A stretch of 64,000 nt of DNA, taken from contig JAQISU010000166.1 in NCBI GenBank assembly GCA_029339505.1, forward strand, positions 4,354,501 through 4,418,500, read 5' to 3'. This stretch comes from Unio delphinus. Taxonomy: Eukaryota > Mollusca > Bivalvia > Unionida > Unionidae. Position numbers and translations under genes: made by a program. Every line of letters begins with the position of its first letter. Positions within the stretch are counted from its first letter, which is position 1. This document shows positions 34,451-42,534 of this stretch, piece after piece. The notes beneath the pieces were generated by a model that saw only the letters and a program-made list of their open reading frames with translations, did no database searches and had not been told where the DNA came from.

Positions 34451-37400
34451 CTACTTTTCACTCTGTCCTGGAATATCAACTTCAATGTTCTGTTTTCGTG
34501 TATCCGATGGCCTATAACATAATGGTACTGGAAGTGTTGCAAATTTTTGTTTATGCAATTCAAATAACTTCATCTGAAGTGTGTCCCTGACTATTTTTCT
34601 ACTTGCAATGATTAAATCATTTGGTCTCCACGCTTCCCAAAACTCATTCATGGGAGTTTCCGAAATTATTTCACGGGTTATTTCACACTGGATTCTATCC
34701 GGTTGTAATCTAATTAGTTTCTTCAATTCTTTTAATTCATTATCAAGTGATCTATGATCGGTATAAATTTCTTCATAATAGTCTACAAAACCCTTTAGCC
34801 ATTCATGGGGAGATGCACCGACAAATGGTGGTGGTTGCCCGTGATCACCGCACATGACGACTTTTGTATTCTTCAATAACAACCACTCAAGAAATATTTT
34901 TAAGACATCTTCTGACACTGTGTCTATTTCATCCCACATGATGAATTCAGGAATAAATTTCTCTCCCATGCGCTCAGGAGTCCATTTATCTCCCTTCCAT
35001 CTAAAGAAACTATGATAAGTGCAGGCATTTACCCCTCTCTGTATCATTTCTCTTGCAAGTTTGTGAGTCGGTGTTAGTACAATCATGTTTGGATTGGAAA
35101 CGCTAGCGTTTCTACGGAATAACTCAATTACCCGGGTTGTTTTTCCTGACCCGCCACAACCGTTTAAATAAACTGTTTTATATCTACAGATTGGATCAGA
35201 AATCGGTGGTGCACTAGAAAATTCTGAACACTGATTGCTTTCTAAGTAATTATTTTCAATGGTAACATCTGCTGATTGAATATAATCATGAAGCATTTCC
35301 TTCTTAATTCTCCATGTCCCCCATTTCTCGTTGCCAGTAGCCTTAAAATCAGCCATTTTGCTATTTATGTAAAATGAATCAGTAGCAACTCTAACTGCGG
35401 TGGTAGGAAATCTATTGATCATTGAAAACAGATTGATAGAAGCATAACCGAGCATAGAAGCTCTTAAGTGTGTGTACTGCGGATGGTATCCATCATTGTA
35501 GGTAACAATTGTACCCAATTTGGTTCCATCGGACAGAAATGCGTCCTTACGATTGACATATAGGCCCCTATTCGTTAGATCCGCGATTACAAAATCGTAT
35601 TCAGCGTTGTCTATAATCAATCGTGAAGAATATTTCGTATTATCATCTTTGCCACCTTGGGTAAATTTACCGATTATTCTTCGTCCAAGATTTTTTGCTT
35701 CATTGTTTCTGATTTCAAATAACTGTTGGGACCAATCCATGATTTGTTGTTCATTAAAATCAGGAAACAGTTTTCGCTCTTCGCTAATTATTTTTTCTAG
35801 ATCAGGTTGTGGTAACCAGACTGATTTCTGTGCTCTATAGGATATAATTGCTTCACTGACAATTAATGATTTTAACATCTTACAATCAAGCATATACCGT
35901 AATAACACTATTGGCATCCAGTGTTTTTCAGACATGTGTTTACCAATCCAAAGATAACTACACGGATGAAGCCCTTCAGCCATTTCAAATGATACTACAC
36001 AAGCGAATCCGGTTAAATCAAAATCAGGAAGTGGTCCATTAATAGCAACACGGGTCATTTCGTATGTGGGGTGTCCAAATCGTTTGAAATATTTCTCACA
36101 CTCTCCATACCCAAGAAAACTTCCTGGATAACACGCAATCATATCAACTGAAATAACGGTATCAGCGGTGTATTTTGTGTTCCATAATCCTCCATGGCTG
36201 TATTCAAGACAGGACAATTTGACATCTGATAAAAACTCACTTCGTGTTGGTTTCCACGCGTTTTTCTTTCTAGCAAAATGTGCTGCAATGGATGGTACTG
36301 TGAAACAGTTTGCTAATAATTGATCGTTGTCTTCTCCGTCCCCAGAAAACTCACTAGCTAGTTGTTTCATTTGATTCTGCAGCTCTTCAGTACGGTATAA
36401 TTCTCCGTTAGGCCTTACAAACTGATCAAATTTGCATTCTTCGTCTGAAGTACTATGAAATAGCCACACTGACACAGGATCGTTTTTACTCAAATGGTAA
36501 ATAGCATCAAATAATTTCTGCTCTGAAAAAAACTCTTCGGTTCCAAACAGAGTTTGGGATAGATATTTTACGGTTCTATCCCGTGGGAATATTGTTACTG
36601 CAGATGACCACGCGTGTGCGTTATGATCAATAATTTCAATGGGGTTTCCTTTTTTTGATTGATATTTCGGTTCTTTTAATACTTCACCGGTGATTGTCCT
36701 TACCGATATTGGAAATCTCAATGATGTTTCTAATTTGGTTATATCCTGAATTGTTGCCCCATGCTCTTTTACCGTGAACTCCCACTCGGTTATTTTTTTT
36801 CGTCTTAGATCAGTTAGTTTATTTCCCCGGGACGCATTTGTGAAGTGTTCTATTATTCGTTCTGCTACACAATTGAGGCCTGTCGAATATTTCATGGGTG
36901 CTAGTTTTGAAATATCAGGTTTTTCATTGAGCGGATAGATCCCGTAAACAACTGCTGTGACAGGATAAGATCTTTCGTAGTAGGGTTTATCAATTCCAGT
37001 CAAAATTCCCGGTTTTGAATCCTGATTCACGGTGATAGTTTTTTTGCCCCTGAGAATGGGTTCAAATTTATCCCTAATAATCCATTTGCCATCCTCACGG
37101 ATAATGAATTTGATTCGGAAAAAATGACTTTTTTCCCCAATACGTGAAATGATCACTGCTGCTTTTTCATCATTCATGGTAGCGTCAACAACACCATCAA
37201 TTCGAAATGTTGACCAACAATAAGATGCTCCATCACGCTTGAATTCATTAAAACAGTCTCTGATGGGTTTATCAAGAATTTTATTCTTGGGTGTATTAGA
37301 AACTATATCAAGATTGAATTGAGCATCCTTCCATGGTGATCTCATGTTTCCGTCTCTTGGACGTTTGTTACGTTTTTTGGGTCTATCGCGATTAAATCTA

Positions 37401-37774
37401 GGATTGATTTTTAATAATCTCTTAAACTCCTTCATATTTCCGTCTATTGGACGTTTGTTACGTTTTTTGGGTCTATCGCGATTAAATCTAGGATTGATTT
37501 TTAATAATCTCTTAAACTCTTTCATGTTTCCGTCTCTTGGACGTTTGTTACGTTTGTTTCCGTCTATTGGACGTTTTTTTGGTCTATCGAGATTAAATCT
37601 AGGATTGATTTTTAATAATCTCTTAAACTCCTTCATATTTCCGTCTATTGGACGTTTTTTGGGTCTATCGAGATTAAATCTAGGATTGATTTTCAATAAT
37701 CTCTTGAACTCTCTATCGGTATTGAATTTAGCATTTTTTGAAGTCAATCTCTTGAACTCCTTCATGCTATACAT
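34451..37774 (-). CDS. DNA polymerase B fused to SF1 helicase, main frame (1107 aa)
   Basis: This is the replicative polymerase of the element. Residues 1-145 are five basic repeats of ~30 aa starting MKEFKRLLKINPRF. The polymerase core has motif A SVDMIACYPGS (542-552), motif B RRIIGKFTQGG (699-708) and motif C RVATDSFYI (795-803). In motif C the usual first Asp is Ala but the catalytic second Asp stays. No clear exonuclease motifs are seen. From about 865 an SF1 helicase begins: Walker A NGCGGSGKTT (871-880), TPTHKLAREM (901-910), Walker B IMWDEID (945-951) and GDHGQPPP (976-983). A TAG (34451-34453) stops the frame before helicase motifs V/VI, which follow in the same frame. M4 (37765) is the likelier start, since M1 lies in a TTATGTATA box. 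Confidence 0.88.
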   Translation of the reverse strand: MYSMKEFKRLTSKNAKFNTDREFKRLLKINPRFNLDRPKKRPIDGNMKEFKRLLKINPRFNLDRPKKRPIDGNKRNKRPRDGNMKEFKRLLKINPRFNRDRPKKRNKRPIDGNMKEFKRLLKINPRFNRDRPKKRNKRPRDGNMRSPWKDAQFNLDIVSNTPKNKILDKPIRDCFNEFKRDGASYCWSTFRIDGVVDATMNDEKAAVIISRIGEKSHFFRIKFIIREDGKWIIRDKFEPILRGKKTITVNQDSKPGILTGIDKPYYERSYPVTAVVYGIYPLNEKPDISKLAPMKYSTGLNCVAERIIEHFTNASRGNKLTDLRRKKITEWEFTVKEHGATIQDITKLETSLRFPISVRTITGEVLKEPKYQSKKGNPIEIIDHNAHAWSSAVTIFPRDRTVKYLSQTLFGTEEFFSEQKLFDAIYHLSKNDPVSVWLFHSTSDEECKFDQFVRPNGELYRTEELQNQMKQLASEFSGDGEDNDQLLANCFTVPSIAAHFARKKNAWKPTRSEFLSDVKLSCLEYSHGGLWNTKYTADTVISVDMIACYPGSFLGYGECEKYFKRFGHPTYEMTRVAINGPLPDFDLTGFACVVSFEMAEGLHPCSYLWIGKHMSEKHWMPIVLLRYMLDCKMLKSLIVSEAIISYRAQKSVWLPQPDLEKIISEERKLFPDFNEQQIMDWSQQLFEIRNNEAKNLGRRIIGKFTQGGKDDNTKYSSRLIIDNAEYDFVIADLTNRGLYVNRKDAFLSDGTKLGTIVTYNDGYHPQYTHLRASMLGYASINLFSMINRFPTTAVRVATDSFYINSKMADFKATGNEKWGTWRIKKEMLHDYIQSADVTIENNYLESNQCSEFSSAPPISDPICRYKTVYLNGCGGSGKTTRVIELFRRNASVSNPNMIVLTPTHKLAREMIQRGVNACTYHSFFRWKGDKWTPERMGEKFIPEFIMWDEIDTVSEDVLKIFLEWLLLKNTKVVMCGDHGQPPPFVGASPHEWLKGFVDYYEEIYTDHRSLDNELKELKKLIRLQPDRIQCEITREIISETPMNEFWEAWRPNDLIIASRKIVRDTLQMKLFELHKQKFATLPVPLCYRPSDTRKQNIEVDIPGQSEK
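37340..37765 (-). repeat. in-frame ~90-bp repeats at the polymerase N-terminus
   Basis: Four to five copies of a unit coding MKEFKRLLKINPRF-(N/R)-DRPKKRNKRPIDGN, some shortened. Copies are nearly identical at the DNA level, so the expansion is recent. The antisense frame is open only because of this repeat. Confidence 0.9.
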
Positions 37775-37776
37775 AA
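37768..37776 (-). promoter_or_regulatory. TTATGTATA box before the polymerase start
   Basis: Minus-strand TTATGTATA, 2 nt before ATG 37765. Confidence 0.5.
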
Positions 37777-37798
37777 AACAAGTATTTAAATGAAAGAT

Positions 37799-37807
37799 TT
37801 ATGTATA
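37799..37807 (+). promoter_or_regulatory. TTATGTATA box before the Cys-rich gene
   Basis: Directly abuts ATG 37808, which argues for that start over ATG 37790. Confidence 0.5.
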
Positions 37808-38185
37808 ATGAATCACTGCAAATGGCTCATGATGGGAAATGTAACCCCGTGTAACAAATCATGCAGAAAAAATGAGTACTGTAGGTATCATATGCAAAGT
37901 TTTCGACGTGGAAGTCTTGGTCCGTTACCCTGTATTCGATGTGGGGTTGGGGTCAAGGGAAGATCACAATTGTGTATTGATTGTGGTGGTAAGCGATATA
38001 GGGAATTGAAGCGTTATTATGATAAAAGAATAAAAAATGGACAATCCATCAGAAATTATGACCCTGAAAAAGTCTTTGACCCTGACAACGTCACTGACAA
38101 AATCATAAGAACCCCGCAAGACTACATCGAAAGATTTTCCAGTGATGTAATTATTGAACCAAACACTGAATTAGACAAACAATAG
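37808..38185 (+). CDS. Cys-rich zinc-binding protein of unknown function
   Basis: 125 residues from ATG 37808 (an upstream in-frame ATG is at 37790). The N-terminal half carries HCKW, PCNKSC, YCRYH, CIRCG and CIDCG: two likely zinc sites of CxxC/CxxxH type. The C-terminal half is charged. It lies divergent to the polymerase with about 40 bp between starts, so the two probably share a control region. Small zinc proteins of this sort are common in such elements, but no function is recognised. Confidence 0.7.
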   Translation: MNHCKWLMMGNVTPCNKSCRKNEYCRYHMQSFRRGSLGPLPCIRCGVGVKGRSQLCIDCGGKRYRELKRYYDKRIKNGQSIRNYDPEKVFDPDNVTDKIIRTPQDYIERFSSDVIIEPNTELDKQ

Positions 38186-38195
38186 AATAGTATAT

Positions 38196-38690
38196 ATGAA
38201 CCAAGAATTCAGACCACACCCAGTGATTACAAATTATGAAGCATCCAGTGATGGTGTTGTAAGACACTGTAGAATGAAGAAACCGGTCGGTTTTGTGAGT
38301 AATCAAGGGTATTTGAGGTTTACTGTTGGAAAGAAAACTTATCACAATCATCGTTTCGTATTTGAATGTTTTAATGGATTGATCAAATATGGTTTTGTTA
38401 TTTATCACAAGGATTCTAATCCAAAGAATAATTCTGTATCAAATCTGCAGGCTATCACACTGAGTGAGAATTCCAAACAAGGAAAGACTGGCACTTGCAA
38501 AACGGTTGGGAAGAGACCTGTGACATCTTTGAATACAACAACTAATGAAGAAATGATTTTTCAATCAATGAATGAAGCCGGAAAATATTTCAATATCTGT
38601 CCGACTTCTGTACAAAAAGTTGCAGGGGGGATTTATCGATCTGCTTTTTCAAAAAAGAGCGGACAAAAATTTCAATTTAGTTATGTCTAA
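38196..38690 (+). CDS. NUMOD4/HNH/NUMOD1 homing-type endonuclease
   Basis: 164 residues. The N-terminal ITNYEASSDGVVRH is a NUMOD4-like start. The core YHNHRFVFECFNGLI with FVIYHKDSNPKNNSVSNLQA is an HNH_3 nuclease domain with His and Asn residues in place. The C-terminal SMNEAGKYFNICPTSVQKVA is a NUMOD1 helix-turn-helix that binds DNA in related enzymes. The frame is intact. Such genes are usually free-standing selfish endonucleases of phages and large DNA viruses. It starts 10 bp after the Cys-rich gene and its stop overlaps the first possible ATG of the next gene. Confidence 0.88.
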   Translation: MNQEFRPHPVITNYEASSDGVVRHCRMKKPVGFVSNQGYLRFTVGKKTYHNHRFVFECFNGLIKYGFVIYHKDSNPKNNSVSNLQAITLSENSKQGKTGTCKTVGKRPVTSLNTTTNEEMIFQSMNEAGKYFNICPTSVQKVAGGIYRSAFSKKSGQKFQFSYV

Positions 38691-38734
38691 TGCGTCATAA
38701 TTTCCAATTAGAGATATGTCATTCTTATAGAATA

Positions 38735-39079
38735 ATGAATTCTGAAAACATGAATAGCATCATAGTTGAAATAGCAAAATTGAAAAATCAGGATATCAAA
38801 CTATCAGATGGGTTAAATCCTGATCAAATTGTGTCTGATTTTCAGGATATAGAATACGGGGTTAGCACTAACAAATATATGCTACCCAAGAAGTATGCAC
38901 TCATCAAAAGAATTCAGAATTCTATTAAAGACTCTCTTTCATTTTCCAGTGACATCAGTGTGTTCGTTCCGTTGTATACTATCGTAGAGGGAATACGAAA
39001 AGAATTAGGTAACGAATACGAATTGAAAAAAGAAGTCAACTCTAAAATTAGAAACCTACGGGCGTTAATTCAATTTTGA
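38735..39079 (+). CDS. small unknown protein
   Basis: 114 residues from ATG 38735, which follows the AT-rich TAGAATA as other starts here do; the frame is open from ATG 38690. It is mixed alpha, with LSDGLNPDQIVSDFQDIEYG and a Lys-rich C-terminal helix. No family is recognised. Position between the endonuclease and the hairpin region gives no clear clue to its job. Confidence 0.55.
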   Translation: MNSENMNSIIVEIAKLKNQDIKLSDGLNPDQIVSDFQDIEYGVSTNKYMLPKKYALIKRIQNSIKDSLSFSSDISVFVPLYTIVEGIRKELGNEYELKKEVNSKIRNLRALIQF

Positions 39080-39166
39080 TTACCCGACCATTGATTGCCC
39101 GACCATTATCATTTTTTGATTGTGATCGACCCTCATTTTTTTTAGCCGACCCTCAAAGGATATGTC
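39080..39166. other. intergenic CGACC(A/C)T-repeat stretch
   Basis: Four CGACCAT/CGACCCT copies separated by T-rich tracts lie between the last left-cluster gene and the hairpins. This may be a transcript end or regulatory stretch; nothing firmer can be said. Confidence 0.4.
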
Positions 39167-39425
39167 AAAAATAGAATGAGGAAACTGTGGTATTAATTAT
39201 TTTATATACAATTTCCACACTTTCCTCATCATTGATAGAAGCTGTTATAGGATGAAATAACACTTCCATGACCGTATCAAAAATCATCCGACATGTCAAA
39301 AAAGTGGAGAAACTGTCAGTATTATTTATTTTATATACAATTATGACACTTTCTCCATCACTGATAGAAGGTGTCTCACGATGAAATAACACTTCCATGA
39401 CTGTGTTAAAAATCATCTGACATGT
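39167..39425. ncRNA. two tandem ~129-bp units, each with a conserved hairpin
   Basis: Units begin and end at (A)CATGTCA-like repeats (about 39162, 39291, 39420). Stem 1 pairs 39176-39190 with 39215-39229; stem 2 pairs 39305-39318 with 39344-39357. Loops are 24-25 nt and nearly identical (ATTTTATATACAATT). Aligned on a C.C mismatch present in both, the stems differ at four base pairs, and each difference is compensated: G-C/A-T, A-T/G-C, G-C/C-G and G-C/A-T. A second weaker stem (GAAG..TGT with ACACTTC) follows in each unit. Conserved pairing argues for a structured RNA or DNA element rather than the 87-residue minus-strand frame. Confidence 0.6.
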
Positions 39426-39436
39426 CAAGTGTTTTA

Positions 39437-39446
39437 CAATTGAAAA
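39437..39446 (+). promoter_or_regulatory. CAATTGAAAA late-promoter candidate
   Basis: Lies 30 nt before ATG 39467; the same 10-mer precedes other structural genes. Confidence 0.5.
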
Positions 39447-39466
39447 ATGGTTTCTGATTTCAAATA

Positions 39467-40498
39467 ATGGTCAATGAGGCATTAACAACCCGATTGGCTC
39501 GTGAACGATTAGATGCAATCAGGAGATTTGTACCAATTCGTGACTCTGTAAGAAATAAACTGCAACAACGACAGAGTTTACAAACTGATTTTGCTCTGGG
39601 GTCTGAAGAGTTGTTTAAACCAGTAACCACAGCGACGAAAGGGGTAGAGCGTGCTTTACTGGGAGATGATCCTGACGGTAAAAGAAAGGAAGAGGGTCTT
39701 ATTTCTGTACTCGAAAAAATAGCAGCGAAAACTGAACAAACTGAAAAAACTGATCCGAAAAAAACGACTGTTTCTCTGTTGAATAAATTTACTGATCATG
39801 CTAAAATATTAATAAAAAAACATAGTTTATTGAAATCAAAAGATTATCAAGCCTTTGGTAATTTTGCTGCTCAAAGCTATAATTCAAAAAAAGATTTTTT
39901 AAAGGACGAGTATAAGAATGATAGAATATCAAGTAATGATTGGTTCGATAATTTGTATAAACTAAATAAAGGGATTGGTCGTTTGAATAAGGATGAGATA
40001 GGATACAAGGAATTTCAAAGGGGAATTAGTTATTATAAAAGAGAACAAATAGAAGAGCGACAACGAGAATTAGAAGAACGACGTCAAACACCAACACGTA
40101 GACGAACAAGAAGACAAAAAAAAACAACAACTACCACCTGATGATGATGATGATTTAGAAGAACGACGTCAAACACCAACACGGAGACAAAAAAAACAAG
40201 AAGAACCTAATGATGATTATTTACAAGAAACGAATTTAGAAAAACTAGATGAAGCAACTGGTTATAGCGGAAGTGGACTGCAAATTCCAAGGATTGGAAA
40301 CATTTGTCCTGATAGTGTTATCAATGATATATCACGATTAGATGTTCTTGTAGGAGGGTTCCGAGCTGGAAATAACTCTCCAGAAATAATTAATGAAGCA
40401 GCTGATATCTGTAGACGGTTATTTGCCGGCGGTATCATGGATATCAAAACATATCGAGATTTCATTGACGAGTTAGCAAATGGGTATCATAGCGATTA
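39467..40498 (+). pseudogene. unknown virion-type protein, frame broken in an A-run
   Basis: The first frame (39467-40141, 224 aa) is helical and charged, with KDFLKDEYKNDRISSNDWFD and a Glu/Arg-rich coiled segment. At a nine-A run (40116-40124) it moves out of frame. The next frame runs on to TAA 40496-40498 and ends in a conserved-looking block, GLQIPRIGNICPDS and GGFRAGNNSPEIINEA. A DNA duplicate of the run's surroundings (40156-40198) has eight A's and is in frame, so the upstream run seems to have gained one base. Protein tails of this type occur in Polinton and adintovirus genomes, but the function is unknown. Confidence 0.7.
40116..40124 (+). other. A9 run breaking the 39467-40498 gene
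   Basis: The paralogous copy at about 40189-40196 has A8. A one-base difference explains the frame break. Confidence 0.7.
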
Positions 40499-40503
40499 AA
40501 TAA

Positions 40504-40513
40504 CAATTGAAAA
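40504..40513 (+). promoter_or_regulatory. CAATTGAAAA late-promoter candidate
   Basis: Lies 29 nt before ATG 40533. Confidence 0.5.
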
Positions 40514-40532
40514 CACTATTGTTTTTATAATA

Positions 40533-40964
40533 ATGATCGTACACTACAATCATGATAAACCAACCCTCGTCTATGTAGTTAATTCACGGTTTCCAGTTTA
40601 TAAAGCATACTTTGGAGATGGCCTCGGCAATACCATTTTAGGATTCTTTTCAAGAATGGCCCCAAAAGTGATGCCGTTAGCTAAACAGTTATCAATGAAA
40701 TCCATTGATGTTATTCGTGATAAGGGTATTAGTACTGTTGGAGATCTTGCCGGGAAAGCGTTTTCAACTGCGAAGGATAAAATAACATCATTAGTGAGAC
40801 GAAAAAAGAAACCGTTACCGTCTACAGAAGAAATGCCTGCAAGTGTTAGTAAAATTATAAATAACGCAGTAGATGAAAAACTAGCGTCGATGGTAAATCA
40901 AGGGGACCAAAGCAATATTGCAAACATGATAGCGGGAAGTGGCTTTAAAAACCCACGTCGATGA
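40533..40964 (+). CDS. small pX/pVI-like virion protein (putative)
   Basis: 143 residues. A short N-terminal part is followed by YFGDGLGNTILGFFSRMAPK, a Gly-rich amphipathic stretch, then basic VRRKKKPLP and a small helical C-terminus ending SGFKNPRR. Composition and place just before the major capsid gene resemble small core or membrane-active minor proteins of adenovirus-like particles. That likeness is structural inference only. Confidence 0.55.
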   Translation: MIVHYNHDKPTLVYVVNSRFPVYKAYFGDGLGNTILGFFSRMAPKVMPLAKQLSMKSIDVIRDKGISTVGDLAGKAFSTAKDKITSLVRRKKKPLPSTEEMPASVSKIINNAVDEKLASMVNQGDQSNIANMIAGSGFKNPRR

Positions 40965-41018
40965 GAATGGAAAAATCGTTTACGATTTCACTATTTAGAC
41001 TCTGATAAATAGAATAAA

Positions 41019-42488
41019 ATGTTCAAAGGGTCATCTGATCCAGCATTTGATATGGATGCCCCAGTGCGTAAAGATGATTCTGTACGCGATTTTCAATTTT
41101 ATTCTTATCACGCAATACAACCCGATCTCCGATCACGAATTGAACTTCAAGTTCATGATACCAGTAAATACTTTTTGCCTTGTGAAGCGTTTATTGAAGT
41201 AGAAGGAGAACTTGTAACAAATGATGCTGCACATAATGATCCACCATATGACAATAACGCAAATGTCCGAGTTGGTTTTGTCAATAACGGTATCATGGCG
41301 TTATTTGAAAGCGCTAGATATCTCATTGATGGAAAAGAAATTGAATCCATTGACCGTGAAGTTGATGTGGCCACAACAATCATAGGGTTAGCGAGATATT
41401 CTGATGATTATACAAGATCAGCGGGTCCATCTATGATGTTTGCAAAGGATACCTCTGATAACGCTGATCACCTTCAATTCATTAAAGTGTTAACACCGCA
41501 GAATACTGCAGAAGCCAATCAACAAGAAGCAGCTAATCCAGAACGTCGAACTAGACCCGGAGCTGCGTTTGATATTCTCGGAGGCGTTGATGGTAATCTC
41601 AATTTAGGATTTGCAACACGCGTAGCAATGTTGCATGGGCAGCGTCGACGATTTTCATGTGCGATTCCACTACATCACATATTTGGATTCTGTAGAAACG
41701 TCCGAAAAGTTATTTATGGAGCCAAACACACAATAGCACTCGTGAGAAAGGGTACTGATGATGATGCAATCTGGCGTAATGCTGGGGTTGCTCCCGGTAA
41801 AGTCATTTTAACAAAACTATCATTGTGGATGCCAGTGTTAACTCCATCAATCACCGAAGAACAACGACTACTATCATTTATGGACCAAGGAGGAAAGTCG
41901 TTGTTAAGTTGGTTATCAGTGACCACGGATATTAAACAAGACAGTGTTGATGGTACATTCACATGGCACCTGGCATCAAAACAAGGGGTTTCAGCTCCAC
42001 GTCATATATTCGTAGCGTTACAGAATAATGCGCGAGTTGGTAATCAAGAACGAAGCCATATGATATTTGATCAGTTAGGTGTTAATGAAGTCTCGCTGAG
42101 AATAAACGGACAGCAGGAACCATCCGAGGATATACAACTTGATTACGGTCAGAATCATATTGCACGTGTCTATCATAACCTGTTGTCATTTATGGCACGT
42201 GATCTAAATGTGGATACCGGTTTGCAAATATCACAATTGGATTTTAAAAGCTTCTATCCGATTTATTACTTTTCATTGGAACATCTCGATTTGATGAGAC
42301 AATCTGTCGTTGATATACACTTTAGAGCCCGTGTAACCCGTCCGACTGGTCCACCAGTTGGTGGGGTACCTCCTATCCTTATCCCGAATTATAGAGCGGT
42401 TGCTGTCATTCTCAGTGATAAATCAATGTTACTTGAAGGTGTTGGAGGAAGAATGAGAGTGGTAGATGCCCCAGTAGAAAACATGTAA
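41019..42488 (+). CDS. major capsid protein (double jelly-roll, hexon-like)
   Basis: This would form the capsid shell. The 489-residue frame is intact. The N-terminus has VHDTSKYFLPCEAFIEVEGE, the first strand region of the fold in Polinton capsids. The middle has SCAIPLHHIFGFCRNVRKVI (about 210-230), which marks the start of the second jelly roll. The C-terminus has FKSFYPIYYFSLEHLDLM. The preceding intergenic stretch has GAATGGAAAA, a weak relative of the CAATTGAAAA box, and TAGAATAAA just before the ATG. It is the best-preserved structural gene in the element. Confidence 0.9.
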   Translation: MFKGSSDPAFDMDAPVRKDDSVRDFQFYSYHAIQPDLRSRIELQVHDTSKYFLPCEAFIEVEGELVTNDAAHNDPPYDNNANVRVGFVNNGIMALFESARYLIDGKEIESIDREVDVATTIIGLARYSDDYTRSAGPSMMFAKDTSDNADHLQFIKVLTPQNTAEANQQEAANPERRTRPGAAFDILGGVDGNLNLGFATRVAMLHGQRRRFSCAIPLHHIFGFCRNVRKVIYGAKHTIALVRKGTDDDAIWRNAGVAPGKVILTKLSLWMPVLTPSITEEQRLLSFMDQGGKSLLSWLSVTTDIKQDSVDGTFTWHLASKQGVSAPRHIFVALQNNARVGNQERSHMIFDQLGVNEVSLRINGQQEPSEDIQLDYGQNHIARVYHNLLSFMARDLNVDTGLQISQLDFKSFYPIYYFSLEHLDLMRQSVVDIHFRARVTRPTGPPVGGVPPILIPNYRAVAVILSDKSMLLEGVGGRMRVVDAPVENM

Positions 42489-42495
42489 TTGAAAA
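42486..42495 (+). promoter_or_regulatory. TAATTGAAAA late-promoter candidate
   Basis: Lies 49 nt before ATG 42535, which is also abutted by a TTATGTATA box. Confidence 0.45.
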
Positions 42496-42525
42496 TCCGA
42501 AGATTTTTCCATTAGAATCAATCTA

Positions 42526-42534
42526 TTATGTATA
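42526..42534 (+). promoter_or_regulatory. TTATGTATA box before the protease gene
   Basis: Directly abuts ATG 42535. Confidence 0.5.

Noticed and set aside
37344..37793. 149-codon plus-strand frame of repeated LGLIFNNLLNS
   Set aside because: Antisense shadow of the polymerase N-terminal repeats.
39165..39428. 87-codon minus-strand frame with two 43-residue repeats
   Set aside because: Stem-preserving double substitutions explain the conservation better than coding; no relative recognised. Kept as an alternative only.
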